A stretch of DNA of 64,000 bases. Source: Parelaphostrongylus tenuis (lineage: Eukaryota; Nematoda; Chromadorea; Rhabditida; Metastrongylidae). Every line of letters starts with the position of its first letter. The first letter of the stretch is position 1. The stretch is from contig JAHQIW010007035.1 of the NCBI GenBank assembly GCA_019055375.1, positions 72,001 through 136,000 on the forward strand. Direction: 5' to 3'. The position numbers and the translations under genes were made by a program. Of the stretch, positions 44,674 to 55,240 are shown one piece after another. The notes beneath the pieces were generated by a model, which did no database searches, had not been told where the DNA came from, and saw only the letters and a program-made list of their open reading frames with translations.

Positions 44674-44711
44674 TAGACCTATGGCTCAAAGTATGTCATA
44701 TCCTTATCAGA

Positions 44712-45340
44712 TTAAATCATTTTGAGCGGGTCTGTAAAAGAGCGGTCGATAACAAAGAATATTGTTGAATAGAGCGCATCAGAGCTAATAATCTCACTTT
44801 ACATAAGGGAACAATGTCAAACCGATGCAGCCCTAACATATTGATGAACGTAAAAACACATATCTATATATATATTATATTATATATTATCATGAATTGA
44901 AGTGGTAATCATTAAAGTCCTATGACACACGGCCGCCACCTTCTAAAGAGATGTATAGTCAGCTAGAGCATTTGTCTCTACTGTTTCATCTAATGTAGTA
45001 GTTAGATTGTGAGAGTATTCTCAACCTCCTACAAAACTTTTTCAGTTGGGACGTGAACTATCGCTTCCGCCAAGGACATCCTCCCTAGCAGTGAAGCAAG
45101 TCACCAATAATCAGGTTACACAATACGTCGGTTTAACCAAAAAATGGGAAACAATCTTGTGGAATCAGGTTTGCTCTCGTTTTCTCAGCATTTTGACACA
45201 GTTCCAACCTCTGTGATATGTTTGACCACCTTAAACGAGATTGAACGAAAAATGTCATGAGAGAAACGATTTTGAACAATGATAAAAGATAAGTATTGAA
45301 ATCAATGTCATATCATCAACATCAACTTGTTATGTCTAAC
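44712..45340. other. No gene recognised; AT-rich
   Basis: Includes a short TA/TTA-rich tract near 44862-44892. No exon signatures until the kinase fragment. Confidence 0.4.
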
Positions 45341-45345
45341 TCCAC

Positions 45346-45353
45346 TATAAAAG
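45346..45353 (+). promoter_or_regulatory. TATA-like box upstream of kinase fragment
   Basis: TATAAAAG lies 43 bp before the ATG at 45396, a compact arrangement that would give a very short leader. Single motif, moderate support. Confidence 0.4.
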
Positions 45354-45395
45354 CATTAACAAAGTGTGATAGAGCATTATTAGCTGAATCACAAC

Positions 45396-45727
45396 ATGAG
45401 CGAGGAGGAGGAAGACGATCTTGGAATCAAACCGGTCGGTTTTCTTACCATTAAAACCTATTGAAAACGTTACATAATCCTCACTGGTCAAATCCGTTTA
45501 GGGGACAGTAATCGAGTCCAGCAAAGCTAAGCATGTCGTCGTCATTCTAACCGGTGAAGGAGGATTCGGCACGGTGTACAAGTAATTGGTAGATAATGTG
45601 AAATTTCAGTACAATGATTTAGTTCAATTTTTTCAGAGTTCATGATCAGAAAGATACGAGAAAAGAATACGTAATAAAAGTCGAAAAGAAAATCGAACAA
45701 CGCCGACATTCCAAATTGAAGATGGAA
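45396..45727 (+). pseudogene. 5' fragment of a TTBK/CK1-family protein kinase gene
   Basis: Three exons: 45396-45434 (MSEEEEDDLGIKP), 45502-45581 and 45637-45727, with GT-AG introns of 67 and 55 bp and matching phases. Exon 2 reads through VIESSKAKHVVVILTGEGGF then GTVYK, ending in the glycine-rich ATP loop GEGGFGTVY. Exon 3 gives VHDQKDTRKEYVIKVEKKIE then QRRHSKLKME, with the ATP-anchoring Lys in VIKVE. This is the start of the kinase domain of nematode tau-tubulin/casein kinase 1-like proteins, a family strongly expanded in nematodes and often sperm-expressed (known from C. elegans). No later kinase exon (HRD, DFG) appears in the next ~18 kb, which is filled with transposon relics. Most likely a gene fragment; a very long intron is possible. 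Confidence 0.75.
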
Positions 45728-46050
45728 GTATGTCCTTTTATCATATAACAGTTTTTTTCGACTACCGAAGTTTTCTCGCTACTTGTTCTTGGAAGAAAAC
45801 ATAAATGGTTGAAAAGTCATCCAAATAGCCTGAAAAACTAGCGAGTAGAATTTTCTAACATATACTAAAATAGGAATATATAGGGAAAATTGGCATAACC
45901 AATGTGTCAAGATCTTTAACACTCCCGCGACGACACCTAATACCGAAGTTGTTCCTTACTGGATGACGTCTGATTTTACGTTCCGGTGCTTTGAAGCTTC
46001 TCAAAGCGTGGCCAAGCCTGCTGCCTTCACTAATCTGCTGATTTGTTTAA
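45728..46050. other. Downstream of kinase exon 3: no further exon seen
   Basis: Begins with a sound donor (gtatgt) but contains no recognisable kinase continuation. Confidence 0.4.
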
Positions 46051-46054
46051 GGGA

Positions 46055-46145
46055 GTTGAGTGGTGAGCAGGAATTCGACCTCAGACGGGATCGATACATG
46101 CGTTTCACCAATTCCGGCGGAAAGTGTTACCACCACACCACTGAG
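46055..46145 (-). mobile_element. tRNA-like SINE head
   Basis: Minus strand: cagtggtgtggtggtaacac (A-box-like), then gtatcgatcccgtc (B-box-like) and ctgctcaccactcaactccct. It shares layout and end with 6990-7067. Confidence 0.45.
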
Positions 46146-46317
46146 TCTATCGCTTACGTGCAACTCATTCTTCAGTATCTCTCTATCATAGCTATCACTA
46201 TCAACCTTTAAGATGTCTGATCGAGTAAGGATCGTCATTATATAAATTAAGCCGATAGTTACTGTTCTTATTTGCATCCAAAAATTTTCGTGTTTTTACT
46301 GTTTTTTGGCACTGTTA

Positions 46318-46640
46318 TTGTCCATGAAGACGTTCAAAATCGTCGGCCAACACCCCCGTAATCAGTGTCGGATCCTCTTCAATAGATTCGATGACGGCCT
46401 TTCGATCAACTTCGCGTCAACATCTGGAACGCAGCTGCTCCTCCAGGTGAATGTTCTCAGCACGAAACTCAGCAAAGAACTGAAACACTGTTCGCCTGGA
46501 CACAAATCCTTGAGCCTTTGCACGGTAGATGTTCTCAACAAGGGTCTGTGCATTGCGTCCCATTTCCTACTCGTAACGCTGAAAATTTCGACAACAGCTT
46601 TGTTGAGCAGCCATGATGCGGTAAGTAGAGAGAAATTCGG
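46318..46640 (-). mobile_element. Mariner transposase N-terminal relic
   Basis: Minus strand from ~46590: GRNAQTLVENIYRAKAQGFV, SRRTVFQFFAEFRAENIHLE and EQLRSR, then a stop, then REVDRKAVIESIEEDPTLIT and GVLADDFERLHGQ. This follows the mariner order of a first helix-turn-helix (..GRNA.....I......VS.RTV..FF..FR..N..LE...RS), a linker and a second HTH (..D...V..I.EDP......LA). In-frame stops show decay, and the catalytic domain is missing. It is a different lineage from the relic at 7596. No terminal repeats were found. Confidence 0.7.
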
Positions 46641-46904
46641 TACCAAAAAAGCCTTGCCAAATGCTGCACAAAGCGACTTGATTTGTTGCCTGAGAAATGC
46701 AAGAAGTATGTACAGGCTGATGGCTCATAGCTTACATAGTGTGATTAAGCGATTTCGTTACTTCTGGACAAAAAATTTGGTGCTTATTGCTCTGATGCCG
46801 AAACTTTTGAGAAGACCTGGTAACGAAGTCGATTATTTGAACTAGGAAAATACAAAGTCTAATTTCTAGTTTCGATATACTCTCATTCTAAATGGCCTGT
46901 ATCA

Positions 46905-48010
46905 CCTGTCGTCCCGCTGATCGTCGACAGACTTGAGCGGCCACCAATAATACTTCCATTTCTTCCTATTGCGTGTAAGAATAGCTCAGTGGGTCCCCCT
47001 TGCTCTAGGGATTCGTCGAGCATCATATCTTTCGTCTAATCTTTTTATGAAGAAATCGGGACCGCCGAGTCGATGGCCTTCCTGTGGAGCGTTTGTTGTC
47101 CCGATTAATCCAGTCGGTAACGGCTCTCGTCCATCGGTTATCGTTCAAGCGCATCACTTGTCCGGCACACCTTATTTTCGATATATTGGCGTTTAGAATG
47201 GCGCCTTTGATTTTTGATCGTTGACGCAGGTCGGAATTTCGGATCCTTTCTCTTATTTGCGAGATACGGGATACTCCTAGCATCAACGTTTCGACTGCGC
47301 GTTCAATAACGCCTAGTGATCTTTTACCCGGCTTACGTAGCGACCAAGTTTCTGCTGCATACGTTATGGCAGGGATAATTGCCCAGTCAAAAGGAAGGGC
47401 ACAGAATGGGATGCTCTTTGTCCTCTTCACTACATCCTCAATGTTTTTAAACGTTCCCGAAGCCGCTCCTTCCTTCCTGCTCAACTCTGGAGCAAGGTCG
47501 TTCATCATGATGACTTCACAACCTAGATAGACGTAACTGGAGCTTTCAGAGGTTCTGGTTTCGTTGAACGTGAATGAGGCATTCAAAAACCAGTCCGTTA
47601 TGAACATCCTTTTTGTGAGATCTAGGCGAAGACCAATCTTCTCACAGGCGTTGTCGGAATCGGTAAGCATTCGTTCCGCCTGGCTGATGTTTGTAAGACG
47701 ATATCATCAGCGAAGCGAGGATGGATTAATTGCAGACATCGATTTTCACTCCCACATCGTCCCATTCCAATGTTCCCATCACGTTTTGCAAGGTGGCAGT
47801 GAGTAATATTGGGGAAAATGTATCGCCTTGTCAAACCCTTCTTCTTACGTCGATGGTAATATTGCTATAGATTGGCGATATTTTCGTTGCGACAACGTTA
47901 TGCAACTTAGGCAGGATCATTATGTACCGAGTAGAGACGCCCTGAGCATGCGGACCTCTATGACCGCTTCCGTTCCCACTGAATCAAAGACTTTCTTCAA
48001 ATCAAAGGTA
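46905..48010 (-). mobile_element. RTE-type LINE relic (RT to C-terminus)
   Basis: Minus strand, with frameshifts. Readable in order: FDLKKVFDSVGTEAV (~48000, RT motif A region), QGDTFSPILLTAT (~47830), FADDIVLQTS (47714-47685, catalytic FADD), CEKIGLRLDLTK, SSYVYLGCEV, NDLAPELSRKEGAA, ITYAAETWSLRKPGKRSL and ISKIRCAGQVMRLNDNRWTR, and the closing KWKYYWWPLKSVDDQRDDR with stop near 46912. The longest open piece is 47023-47670. The order and wording fit nematode RTE-clade endonuclease-reverse transcriptases. The endonuclease is missing (5' truncation), the usual fate of LINE copies. It cuts into unit 7 at ~48010. Confidence 0.88.
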
Positions 48011-48841
48011 AAATAACGGCATACACTAATCAAATGATGTCCCTCTTGTCAATCATATAGGGTTACCTCTGCTACAAAATTTCACAGCTGCTGTCATTGC
48101 TGTATGTCCAATAGTTTCCTATCGGTTATCTCATACGATAATATCATCACCTCAGTAGGTCGTTCTTCGTTCCCATCCTAAAAGAAATGCAGGGATCAGC
48201 AGCTGCCATTTACATACTTGCGCAGATGACGAAAGTAATTTAAAGGCGTTTTGCAAGCAGTTCAAGATAATAATCCACTACGAAGAGTTTGCAAATAAAA
48301 AAAGCCCTTCGAAAGAAATATGACAAGCCCTACATGATGTGAATATTCAAAATAAAATTCTCTTCTTGCATGATTACCAAAGAAAGGAAGCAATAATGTC
48401 AATTTTCTCATAAATTATATCAAATAATTATCATGAAGAATATGTTCACAAAGATGTGGTTTTTAGGCACTCACTCAAACTAAGATTGCACTTACAAAAT
48501 TTTCCCCACAATCCTTTTTGGTGTAAGTGTTCTCTCCCTATCAGATGCACTTTGCCGCATCCATCATGGCCACCTTTAACTGGCTCTTTTGTAAAAACTT
48601 GCGTGGCTTTGAGTAAACTTTTCCGTTGTAAACAGCTCTATCAGATTTTCTGGGAAACTCTGTATCTATCGTAAGTCCATCTACTCCAGGGCAAATATAA
48701 GCTTCGCCAATGGTCATCACACAACTCACATTGGTTTTGCTACTGTCCCTACCCAGTTTTTACTTCCCTACTTATTTAGAACAACCCACGTAGCTTAAGT
48801 GAGCCTACGTCTTTGCAGCTGTATCGTCTTCTTCAAAGAGC

Positions 48842-49152
48842 ATGAAAGGATCTTCTCATTTGATGGCTACTGTTAGTATTGCATTGGTAAGTGAGCATTT
48901 TTAAGAGGTAATGATGACCACTTCTCTAAGCGATGACCAATGCTCTAGGCTTGTAATCAGAATGGAAAAAGGGATTGCTGTTGCCTTGAGCCTTGTGAAA
49001 ATCCATGTGGCAGCGATAGATGTCATCATCGCAAAATCCGTATGCGAAACACCCTCGAGTCCGTCGAGATGAAGGAAACGTGGGTGAAGGATGGATATAT
49101 GAGTCCAAAATTGAACAGGACGACAGAGGGAAACGAAATTGGTAATCAATAA
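48842..49152 (+). CDS. SCP7: open but altered copy (subgroup C)
   Basis: Exons 48842-48886 and 48949-49152, intron GT-AG; 82 residues. Exon 1 reads MKGSSHLMATVSIAL: an inserted base and a compensating deletion replace the hydrophobic LLILM core, so secretion is doubtful. Exon 2 keeps ACNQNGKRDCCCLEPCENPC and GSDRC, i.e. seven cysteines in the C-x8-CCC-x3-C-x3-C-x4-C pattern. Then a second pair of indels shifts the next ~20 residues into another frame (RMRNTLESVEMKETW where SCP9 has PYAGHHRVRRDEGN) before the frame returns at VKDG and ends NRTTEGNEIGNQ. Two compensated shifts without a stop could reflect chance or selection to keep the frame open. Confidence 0.55.
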
Positions 49153-49789
49153 GTTTATTGTGATTATTTATTATCTGTGCGAATGATCTGAGTAAGGAGG
49201 AACCAGTGAGGGAGAGCTGGCTGTTTTTATTATCAAACGTTGTTGGGCACATCATCTTCATTGCAACATTATGAGCCTTCTTTGACTTATGCACCGTATA
49301 GTGAACTACCATTCTTCTTCTGTTTTTTTGACTGTGCAGCTTTTCCGTTGCAGTCATTTTGTAAGTGCACAAATGTCTGACGGTTGTTGTTGCGTGCGGC
49401 ATCAGAAAAATGTTCTTTGATGCTTAGCAGATGCGCTTAATTTTGCAACGTATTTGATATTTTAATCCCGAAACCTATTGTTGAGTTTCATAAAACTACT
49501 CAATAACAGAATATGCCGAGCTTCTCATTGGCAACTTTTTGTCAAAACCACAAGTTATGAAGAATCCTTAGAGACTGAGTAGAGTCATATCGTCTGACTG
49601 TAGTAGCTGCTGCGTGCAAGGTGCAGATAAAGTATGCTCTTCCTTGTTTATTATTGATATTATTGAAATTTGAGCGTGGTCTTAATAAAGCATTCGAAGG
49701 AAAGGTATAATATGATAAAAATACCAGCCAGCTAGCATCGAGTGCGAAAACACTCCGTGTTAGGTGAATGTTTCACTGACATAGAGTGT

Positions 49790-49985
49790 AAAGCGTACGT
49801 CGTCGATAACTATATATAAGGAATGTAAATCTCCCGAGAGAACTGACTATGAAAACATAGACAGACGACGGGTTCTGCCCGGCTAATGAGTCTGTAAGGA
49901 CGAACACGTGTCTCGGGCTGTGCAAGAGCCCTTACCAGACCACATGACATGTTGACTCAAATAATAATGAAAGGATTTAGTGAAG
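49790..49985 (+). repeat. Hammerhead-bearing dispersed repeat
   Basis: Plus strand: catagagtgtaaagcgtacg, gacgacgggttctgcccgg, core at 49877-49918, gtgcaagagcccttaccagaccacatgacatgttg. Inserted in the 3' flank of unit 7. Confidence 0.7.
49877..49918 (+). ncRNA. Hammerhead-like core, strong stem I, two core lesions
   Basis: GCCCGG 49877-49882 pairs with UCGGGC 49913-49918 (6 bp, one G-U). Core CUAAUGA (G5 to A), stem II GUCU-GUAA-GGAC, GAA with one A missing, ACGUGU, and C at position 17. Helices are intact but the changes at G5 and the GAAA box should prevent cleavage. Confidence 0.5.
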
Positions 49986-50689
49986 GGTTATTTCTATGGT
50001 ACGTGGCCGCCTCGGGATAACTGAAGCTCCTAATTCTCTGCGGTCGGGAATTGTTGATAATGTTGTCTGGTAACAGATCACTCCCTGCAATCTAGAAGGG
50101 AACTATATAGCGCGGCTACTTCAGAAGTCTAGAAAGAACAAGCTTGAAAACCATTTAAACGCATTTAAAAAAATTCAGTCCTTAAAAAAAGCTACATTTA
50201 CAAACTTTGAAGACCCAGATGGATGATGGATGCGAGAAAGTGAACCGATGGCATGAAGTATTGCTGGAGCATGGTAGATGTGAAGGCGAAACGTGTTCTA
50301 ATACGAATTTATCTTTTTCTTTTCAAAAATTGAACAGCTTTGTAGTTTTGCCTATTTAGGTGATCTAGTCCACGGTGGAAACAGTTGAAAATTATTCGAG
50401 TGCTACTGCGTTCCGTAATGCAGAACCTGCTGCTACTGTCGCGTACTTGAGACATTTTTGTTGAGTGAATAGTGCAACGGAAGGAACTCTTTTTTTTGAT
50501 AAAACTCCCTTCCTATTCCAAGTGGTCGTTCTTCGTGAGAAAATGTATTTGTAATACCAAAGGTCAGTGATAAAAGATAGAACCGTAGGAAAATTTTGTA
50601 ATCCGGCTAAATAGAATTTTTTGAATAACTCATCTGAACGATAATAAAAGACCGGATAAATTCAAAATCCCTCTCAAACTTCACTTTAT

Positions 50690-52330
50690 GGCTGTATTTA
50701 TTTCGTTTGAAATGAAGCGTTGGATAAACGGGATATTATTGTCATTGCCTTTCTCGTTGGAGCTAATCCTATTCTAATAAGCCAAACTTTCGTAGTCATT
50801 GAAGATGGCTATTTTGCGTGGCGAGTTCAATGATTCTTCTTTCCAATCTTTTCCCGGAAACACACAGGCGACCGTGCAAAACAAATTTTTTATAAGATAT
50901 CGTTTTGTGTGGGAAGGCTGAGAGGAGAGGTCATGGGCCATGACAGTTTCATTAGTTAGCCTTCGATACCTTTTGTGGTGCAGCCATTTTTGGGAAAGGA
51001 CGTTAACGCGTTGACAACGACGTTGAAATTCTGCGCGGCACGCAGCGACTGCAATGATGTTGTGGTAGTTTTCTAATGAAATATAGATTTCCATCGACAC
51101 AAAAGTGACATCGGTGAAGCTAGATGTTGCAGAAACAATGTCAATGGGTAGCTACTTTCTACAGCGAACTGTGCTTGCAAAACGATAGCTTTTTTCGCTA
51201 GAAGAATGTAAAGAAATAGTCATTTGACAACGCATGATCAGTGGGAGAATCAGCATTTCTGAAGCTAGGGAATGACCACTAAAATATCTATGAAAGAAAA
51301 AGAAACGAAATTATATAACACCTGGAGATATGTTCCGTTTTACAAGGTGCCTTTCCCGTTGAAACCTACATGATTTTTCGATACATAGGCATTCTCACAA
51401 CTATAAAATTCTTTCCAGAAGCCTCTTCTGCCATATTCCATCGTTTAATCACGATATCTCAGTACCTTAGGTAACCAAACATATTCCCATATTTCCATTG
51501 CAAGGCGGATAATGAAGACTTTCGCCGCTCCACGAAGCCGCACATGTGGCGTGCGGTCTGAGTTGAAAACAACTCAGATCGTTCTTAACGTAATGGAAGC
51601 CAATCTTTTTGGAGTTTTTTCTGGATGACCCTTATGTACTGTGATTGTACGTATAGTAATTCAAAGCATTTTTCCATGTCCTCTTGTGTTGGGCAAACGA
51701 CAAAGCAGTCGTCAATATATCTGCAATAGAGTAGTAGTCCAATGATGAGTATGGGGGCTTCAAATTTAGACATAAACGCAATGGCAAGTGTCGGTGCCAG
51801 TCCATGTACTATGGTCAGTCCTTCAAATTGTGCCTGATATGTTTCGGACCGTCTCAAGACTGAGCAGCTTAGCCACCTTTTCAAGAAGCTCATAAGCTGC
51901 TGAATCGTGAAGTCATGCATATTTTTAGCTCTTTCATGTTGCCTAAAGAAATCCTAAGTGACCACTAGTGCAGAATCATGCGAAACGTTTGTGTAAAGTC
52001 AAGGTACGTCGAAGGATTGCATAACACGTTTTACGTATTACATAGACGATCCAGAAACATTTCGGTGTTGGCAATGTGGGAGGGGATGTGTCTTAAGAAC
52101 TGAACGATTATTAGGTTTATAAACCAAGCCAATTTGTCCGTTAGCCCGTCACTCAACTAATGATGGTCTTGTCTTGAAAGTTGTGGGATCGGTAGACACC
52201 AAATCATCAGTGGGAATGAGCTTGTGAGTCCTCAATAAGTAGGCTTAGGAAGGGACATGATGGTTGGTCAAGTTTAAGCTGCGTAATAATGGATGATTTT
52301 AAACCTGTTGTTTTAGCCACTACTTGTGCG
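50690..52330 (-). mobile_element. Penelope-like element copy D (decayed)
   Basis: Minus strand in order: GLKSSIITQLKLDQPSCPF (~52300), FTIQQLMSFLKRWLSCSVL (~51900), APTLAIAFMSKFEAPILI, YCRYIDDCFVVCPTQED (~51720, catalytic YIDD intact), and, after a ~500-bp stretch without PLE similarity (51105-51585), KRYRRLTNE..., SSQPSHTKRYLIKNLF and PRKIAIFN (50774-50960). The GIY-YIG domain is missing. Many stops and frameshifts. Older than copies A and B. Confidence 0.85.
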
Positions 52331-53857
52331 CTAGAGCTAAAACGTGGTGTGTAATGTAGACTACAGGCTATAGACAACCGGAACACACTCCGGTGTTTCC
52401 TCGTTCGACCTGGTGAGCATTCTTTTCATAAAATACATGAAAATTTTCGTGCATAAACATTTCTCATCGGAATCTTCTCCATACTCCTTGCTTTGCTTAT
52501 CACATCGTCGTTAATTAGTCAGTCTGAATCTATCTGCAGTCCTTGCCCTTGATATTTAAAGAGTAACACAAGAAACGTTTTTTTTCTTACCCGTCTATAC
52601 TAGCTGTCTCAAAATGCGAAGAAGCTGCACTGTTACGAGTTCGTAAAAAAATTTATACGACTAACTCGAAACAGGTCTTTGAGTCTGTGACTGTCAATGT
52701 TGTGTCAGCAGTTCCCAATCTCTGGATGTTTCAAAAAAAAATGTCATTCATGTATTAAAAGTATGCCATCGTCTCAAACTTGTTGGACGCTTTAGATGAT
52801 CTTGAAGCTCTTGATAATGTGTTTATCATGTTGTAGTTGTTTATCCGATAAGCATCTTTTCAAGAGCTGCATTGGATTAGGATCCGAAGCACATGATGTT
52901 TTAGGATGGACTAAACAGCGTATGAAAGGCCTCCAACTTTTGTTTTCCACAGCATATCATCGAAAGCGCATGAGTGAATACGCCCACAACACACATGGAG
53001 ATTGGAAAATTTTGTCAACCAGTGATCTCAATTTGAGGACAATTGCACAATAGCGATGGTAGCTTATTTGGAACCCCCGTCCCCAGCATGTTCTGTGGTA
53101 GTTTGTTTTCTCTTCTTATAAAATCACTACAACTGAAACGCTAAGCTGACTCTATCTCACAACCACCGAAAACGATATGCACAGAAGTGGGAAGACTGTC
53201 TTGCACGAGTCAGTACACAAAAATGTTGATCACGAGATTAAGACCGACCATTCAACCCATTTTCACGAAATATAACAAATCTTCTAGGTGTCCATCTGCG
53301 ACGTCCAGAAAAGGCACTTTCGCTCTAACATGGCATCTAAAGTGAGCTGTTCATCATTTTCAGTCGGAAGGCCAGCGAATAATAATCCATACTAGAAATC
53401 ATCTTTGTTGTGATGTTAAGTTACTTGCAAGGCGACAATTACCGTTAAAATATCAATAGATTGGCTAGACTTGAATAACACGTTCACAAGTAACCATCAA
53501 GACTATTTCTACATTCCAGCCGTGGTGTTACGGCAGTCCCTACACACGGTAATCTTGATGCTTTACTTGAGCCGCTAATCGCATCAACCTCTATCACCCA
53601 ACAAGTACGAAGGAAAAATAGCGGCATACATCAATTATATGACGTCACTCTTGTCATTCATAGAGAGCTTCTTTTGGTACAACATTCCCAGTTCAATTCC
53701 CAAGACCGATCATATGTTAACCTCGACATAGTTTGAATATGTGAGTATTTTCTTCTGTTTAGCCGTTCCGAGTTGGTATTGATATTATTTATTGAACACA
53801 AGCAAGGCATACAACAATACAGTTAGTAATTCAGCTTGAATATACAATATTCGAGGT

Positions 53858-53892
53858 GGCTAACCTTTCGGCGGGTCGCCTCCTTCAGAGCC
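53858..53892 (-). ncRNA. Decayed hammerhead-like motif at PLE copy C 3' end
   Basis: Minus strand: GGCU, CUGAAGG (last core A changed), A, GGCG-ACC-CGCC, GAAAG, GUU, AGCC. Stems I and II still pair and the loop differs from copies A and B. The extra residue before stem II is present here too, so it is a family feature and not a local error. Confidence 0.5.
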
Positions 53893-55240
53893 TGGAAAGA
53901 TCATATTGATCCACATTCCACTGTGCCAAAACCTCCATGACCCTAGCAGAAAACGTTAAAAACGAAGTTTGGATTGCACAGTAGAAGCTTCATTTTAGAA
54001 CACTCACCGTTTTGTTGTTTGTGGGTCTATCAATTATCCACTGAAGAACAGCCGCTTAGGGTCAGTGCATCAGTGGGCCATGCCTAACTCAGGCAGGAAA
54101 GATCAGTTTGAGGTATGATTCGAGGTCATGCGTAATTGCGAGGGCACTCCTCTTTTCGGTTCATTTTTGGGCCTTTGCTATGTATCCAAAAGGCTTTTAA
54201 GCTTTTACGCGCAGATGCTTTTGATTCCTGTGCGAGGATCGTGGATTTGACGCCGAACATTACTACTAAATGTTTTTGGTTCTTATACGAGCCTAGTCGG
54301 GTTTTTGAATCAGCGTTGCGTAGCCCGAATAGGCGTTCTTTTACGAGGAGGAACAGTGATCCACCAGTTTCGACAATGTACTCATCGCCGCATGCCTCGC
54401 AAAAGATTAGGTAAATTATACCCAATCTCATACAGTCGCCGTCTCTGCCGTTTGGGCAGACTTTGCAATCATTGGTTTCGCAGAGGCGTTCATACAGTCG
54501 GTTGCGGACTAATTGGCGTTTTACTGTGTTTGGTGGTATTTCAGCTATTGCTACAGAATTATTCAAACCTGCTCTTCTCAGGCAACGTTTAATAGCTGTG
54601 CCTACTTGATAGAGATAAAAGGCAAGAGAAAAGGAACCTTATTTTGGTCAGGCTTCTCGTTTGAGAGCACAGAATTTCCTCTAAATCCAACCGAGAAGCT
54701 CCTACCGTATCGTAGCCATCTCAGATGACTATTTTTCGCGCCAAGCTTGAAGATTCCACCTTGTGTTCTTTTCCTGTGCACACATTTGTCGCTGTGCGAA
54801 ACATGTTCGTCAGAAGCGCGGGTTCTATGTGTGGATGAGCTGATAGGTAATGAACCAAGATGCTTTTGTTGCTTTGTTTTCGGTACCATTTTGCATTGTA
54901 GTAGCTTTTGGACAGTTTGACCTGAACGTTTAAAAATAAGCGCCAATTTGCTTTCGATTTCTCACGGGTAAACTTTATGACTCTGACTGACTGTTCAGCA
55001 ACTCAAAACATTTGCCCATCTCCTCTTGGGTTGAGCAGACGACAAAACAGTCATCTGTAAACCTACAGAAGAGTAACGGCCGAAGATCGATTATTGGGTT
55101 CTCCATTTTAGACATAAAGGCTATAGCAAGGGTTGATGCTAGTCGTTGTCCCCATTGTCAGCACTCTGATTTGGGCAAAATAAAACTCGGACCATTTGAA
55201 ATTTGAATAGTTTAGGCACTCTTTTCGGAGAGCCATAACA
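53858..55240 (-). mobile_element. Penelope-like element copy C, inserted in unit 8
   Basis: Minus strand from ~55235: LRKECLNYSNFKWS, FYFAQIRVLTMG, then FTDDCFVVCSTQEE (~55065, the YIDD box has become FTDD), KWYRKQSNKSILVHYLSAHP (~54880), RNRLYERLCETNDCKVCPNG with GRDGDC (Cys linker), and the GIY-YIG domain IIYLIFCEACGDEYIVETG (the YIG now YIV) ending at 54126. The 3' sequence carries a decayed HHR-like motif. Frameshifts at ~54600-54720. 5'-truncated. It separates two parts of unit 8, so it inserted after that unit was formed. Confidence 0.88.

Larger units (their letters stand above)
44318..44711. mobile_element. Palindromic element with a hammerhead in each arm
   Basis: Arms 44318-44474 and 44556-44711 are inverted copies with few mismatches, enclosing an ~80-bp unique loop. 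Each arm holds, from outside in: taaggatat, ttttgagccataggtctag, the full hammerhead, ccctcggttccgtcgatc, gaggtgaaataatcctcta and gaatcggcgccgagtaaaaacta. There is no coding capacity. It could be a fold-back/MITE-like element, a head-to-head dimer of a hammerhead-bearing retroelement, or terminal debris of a PLE-type element; I cannot tell which. No clear target-site duplication is visible. Confidence 0.8.
48010..50680 (+). repeat. Amplified unit 7 (carries SCP7, truncated left)
   Basis: Starts right at the RTE relic with cggcatacactaatcaaatg, equivalent to 53620 in unit 8 and 11260 in unit 1. Contains the promoter block (atataag 48695-48701), SCP7 and a 3' flank interrupted by a hammerhead-bearing repeat at 49730-49985. 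Ends near a PLE relic. Confidence 0.75.

Noticed and set aside
44862..44892. TA/TTA-rich tract as a possible origin or promoter
   Set aside because: Simple AT-rich microsatellite-like sequence without further signals.
46306..46845. 179-codon plus-strand frame
   Set aside because: The minus strand of the same DNA encodes recognisable mariner transposase; the plus frame has no motif.
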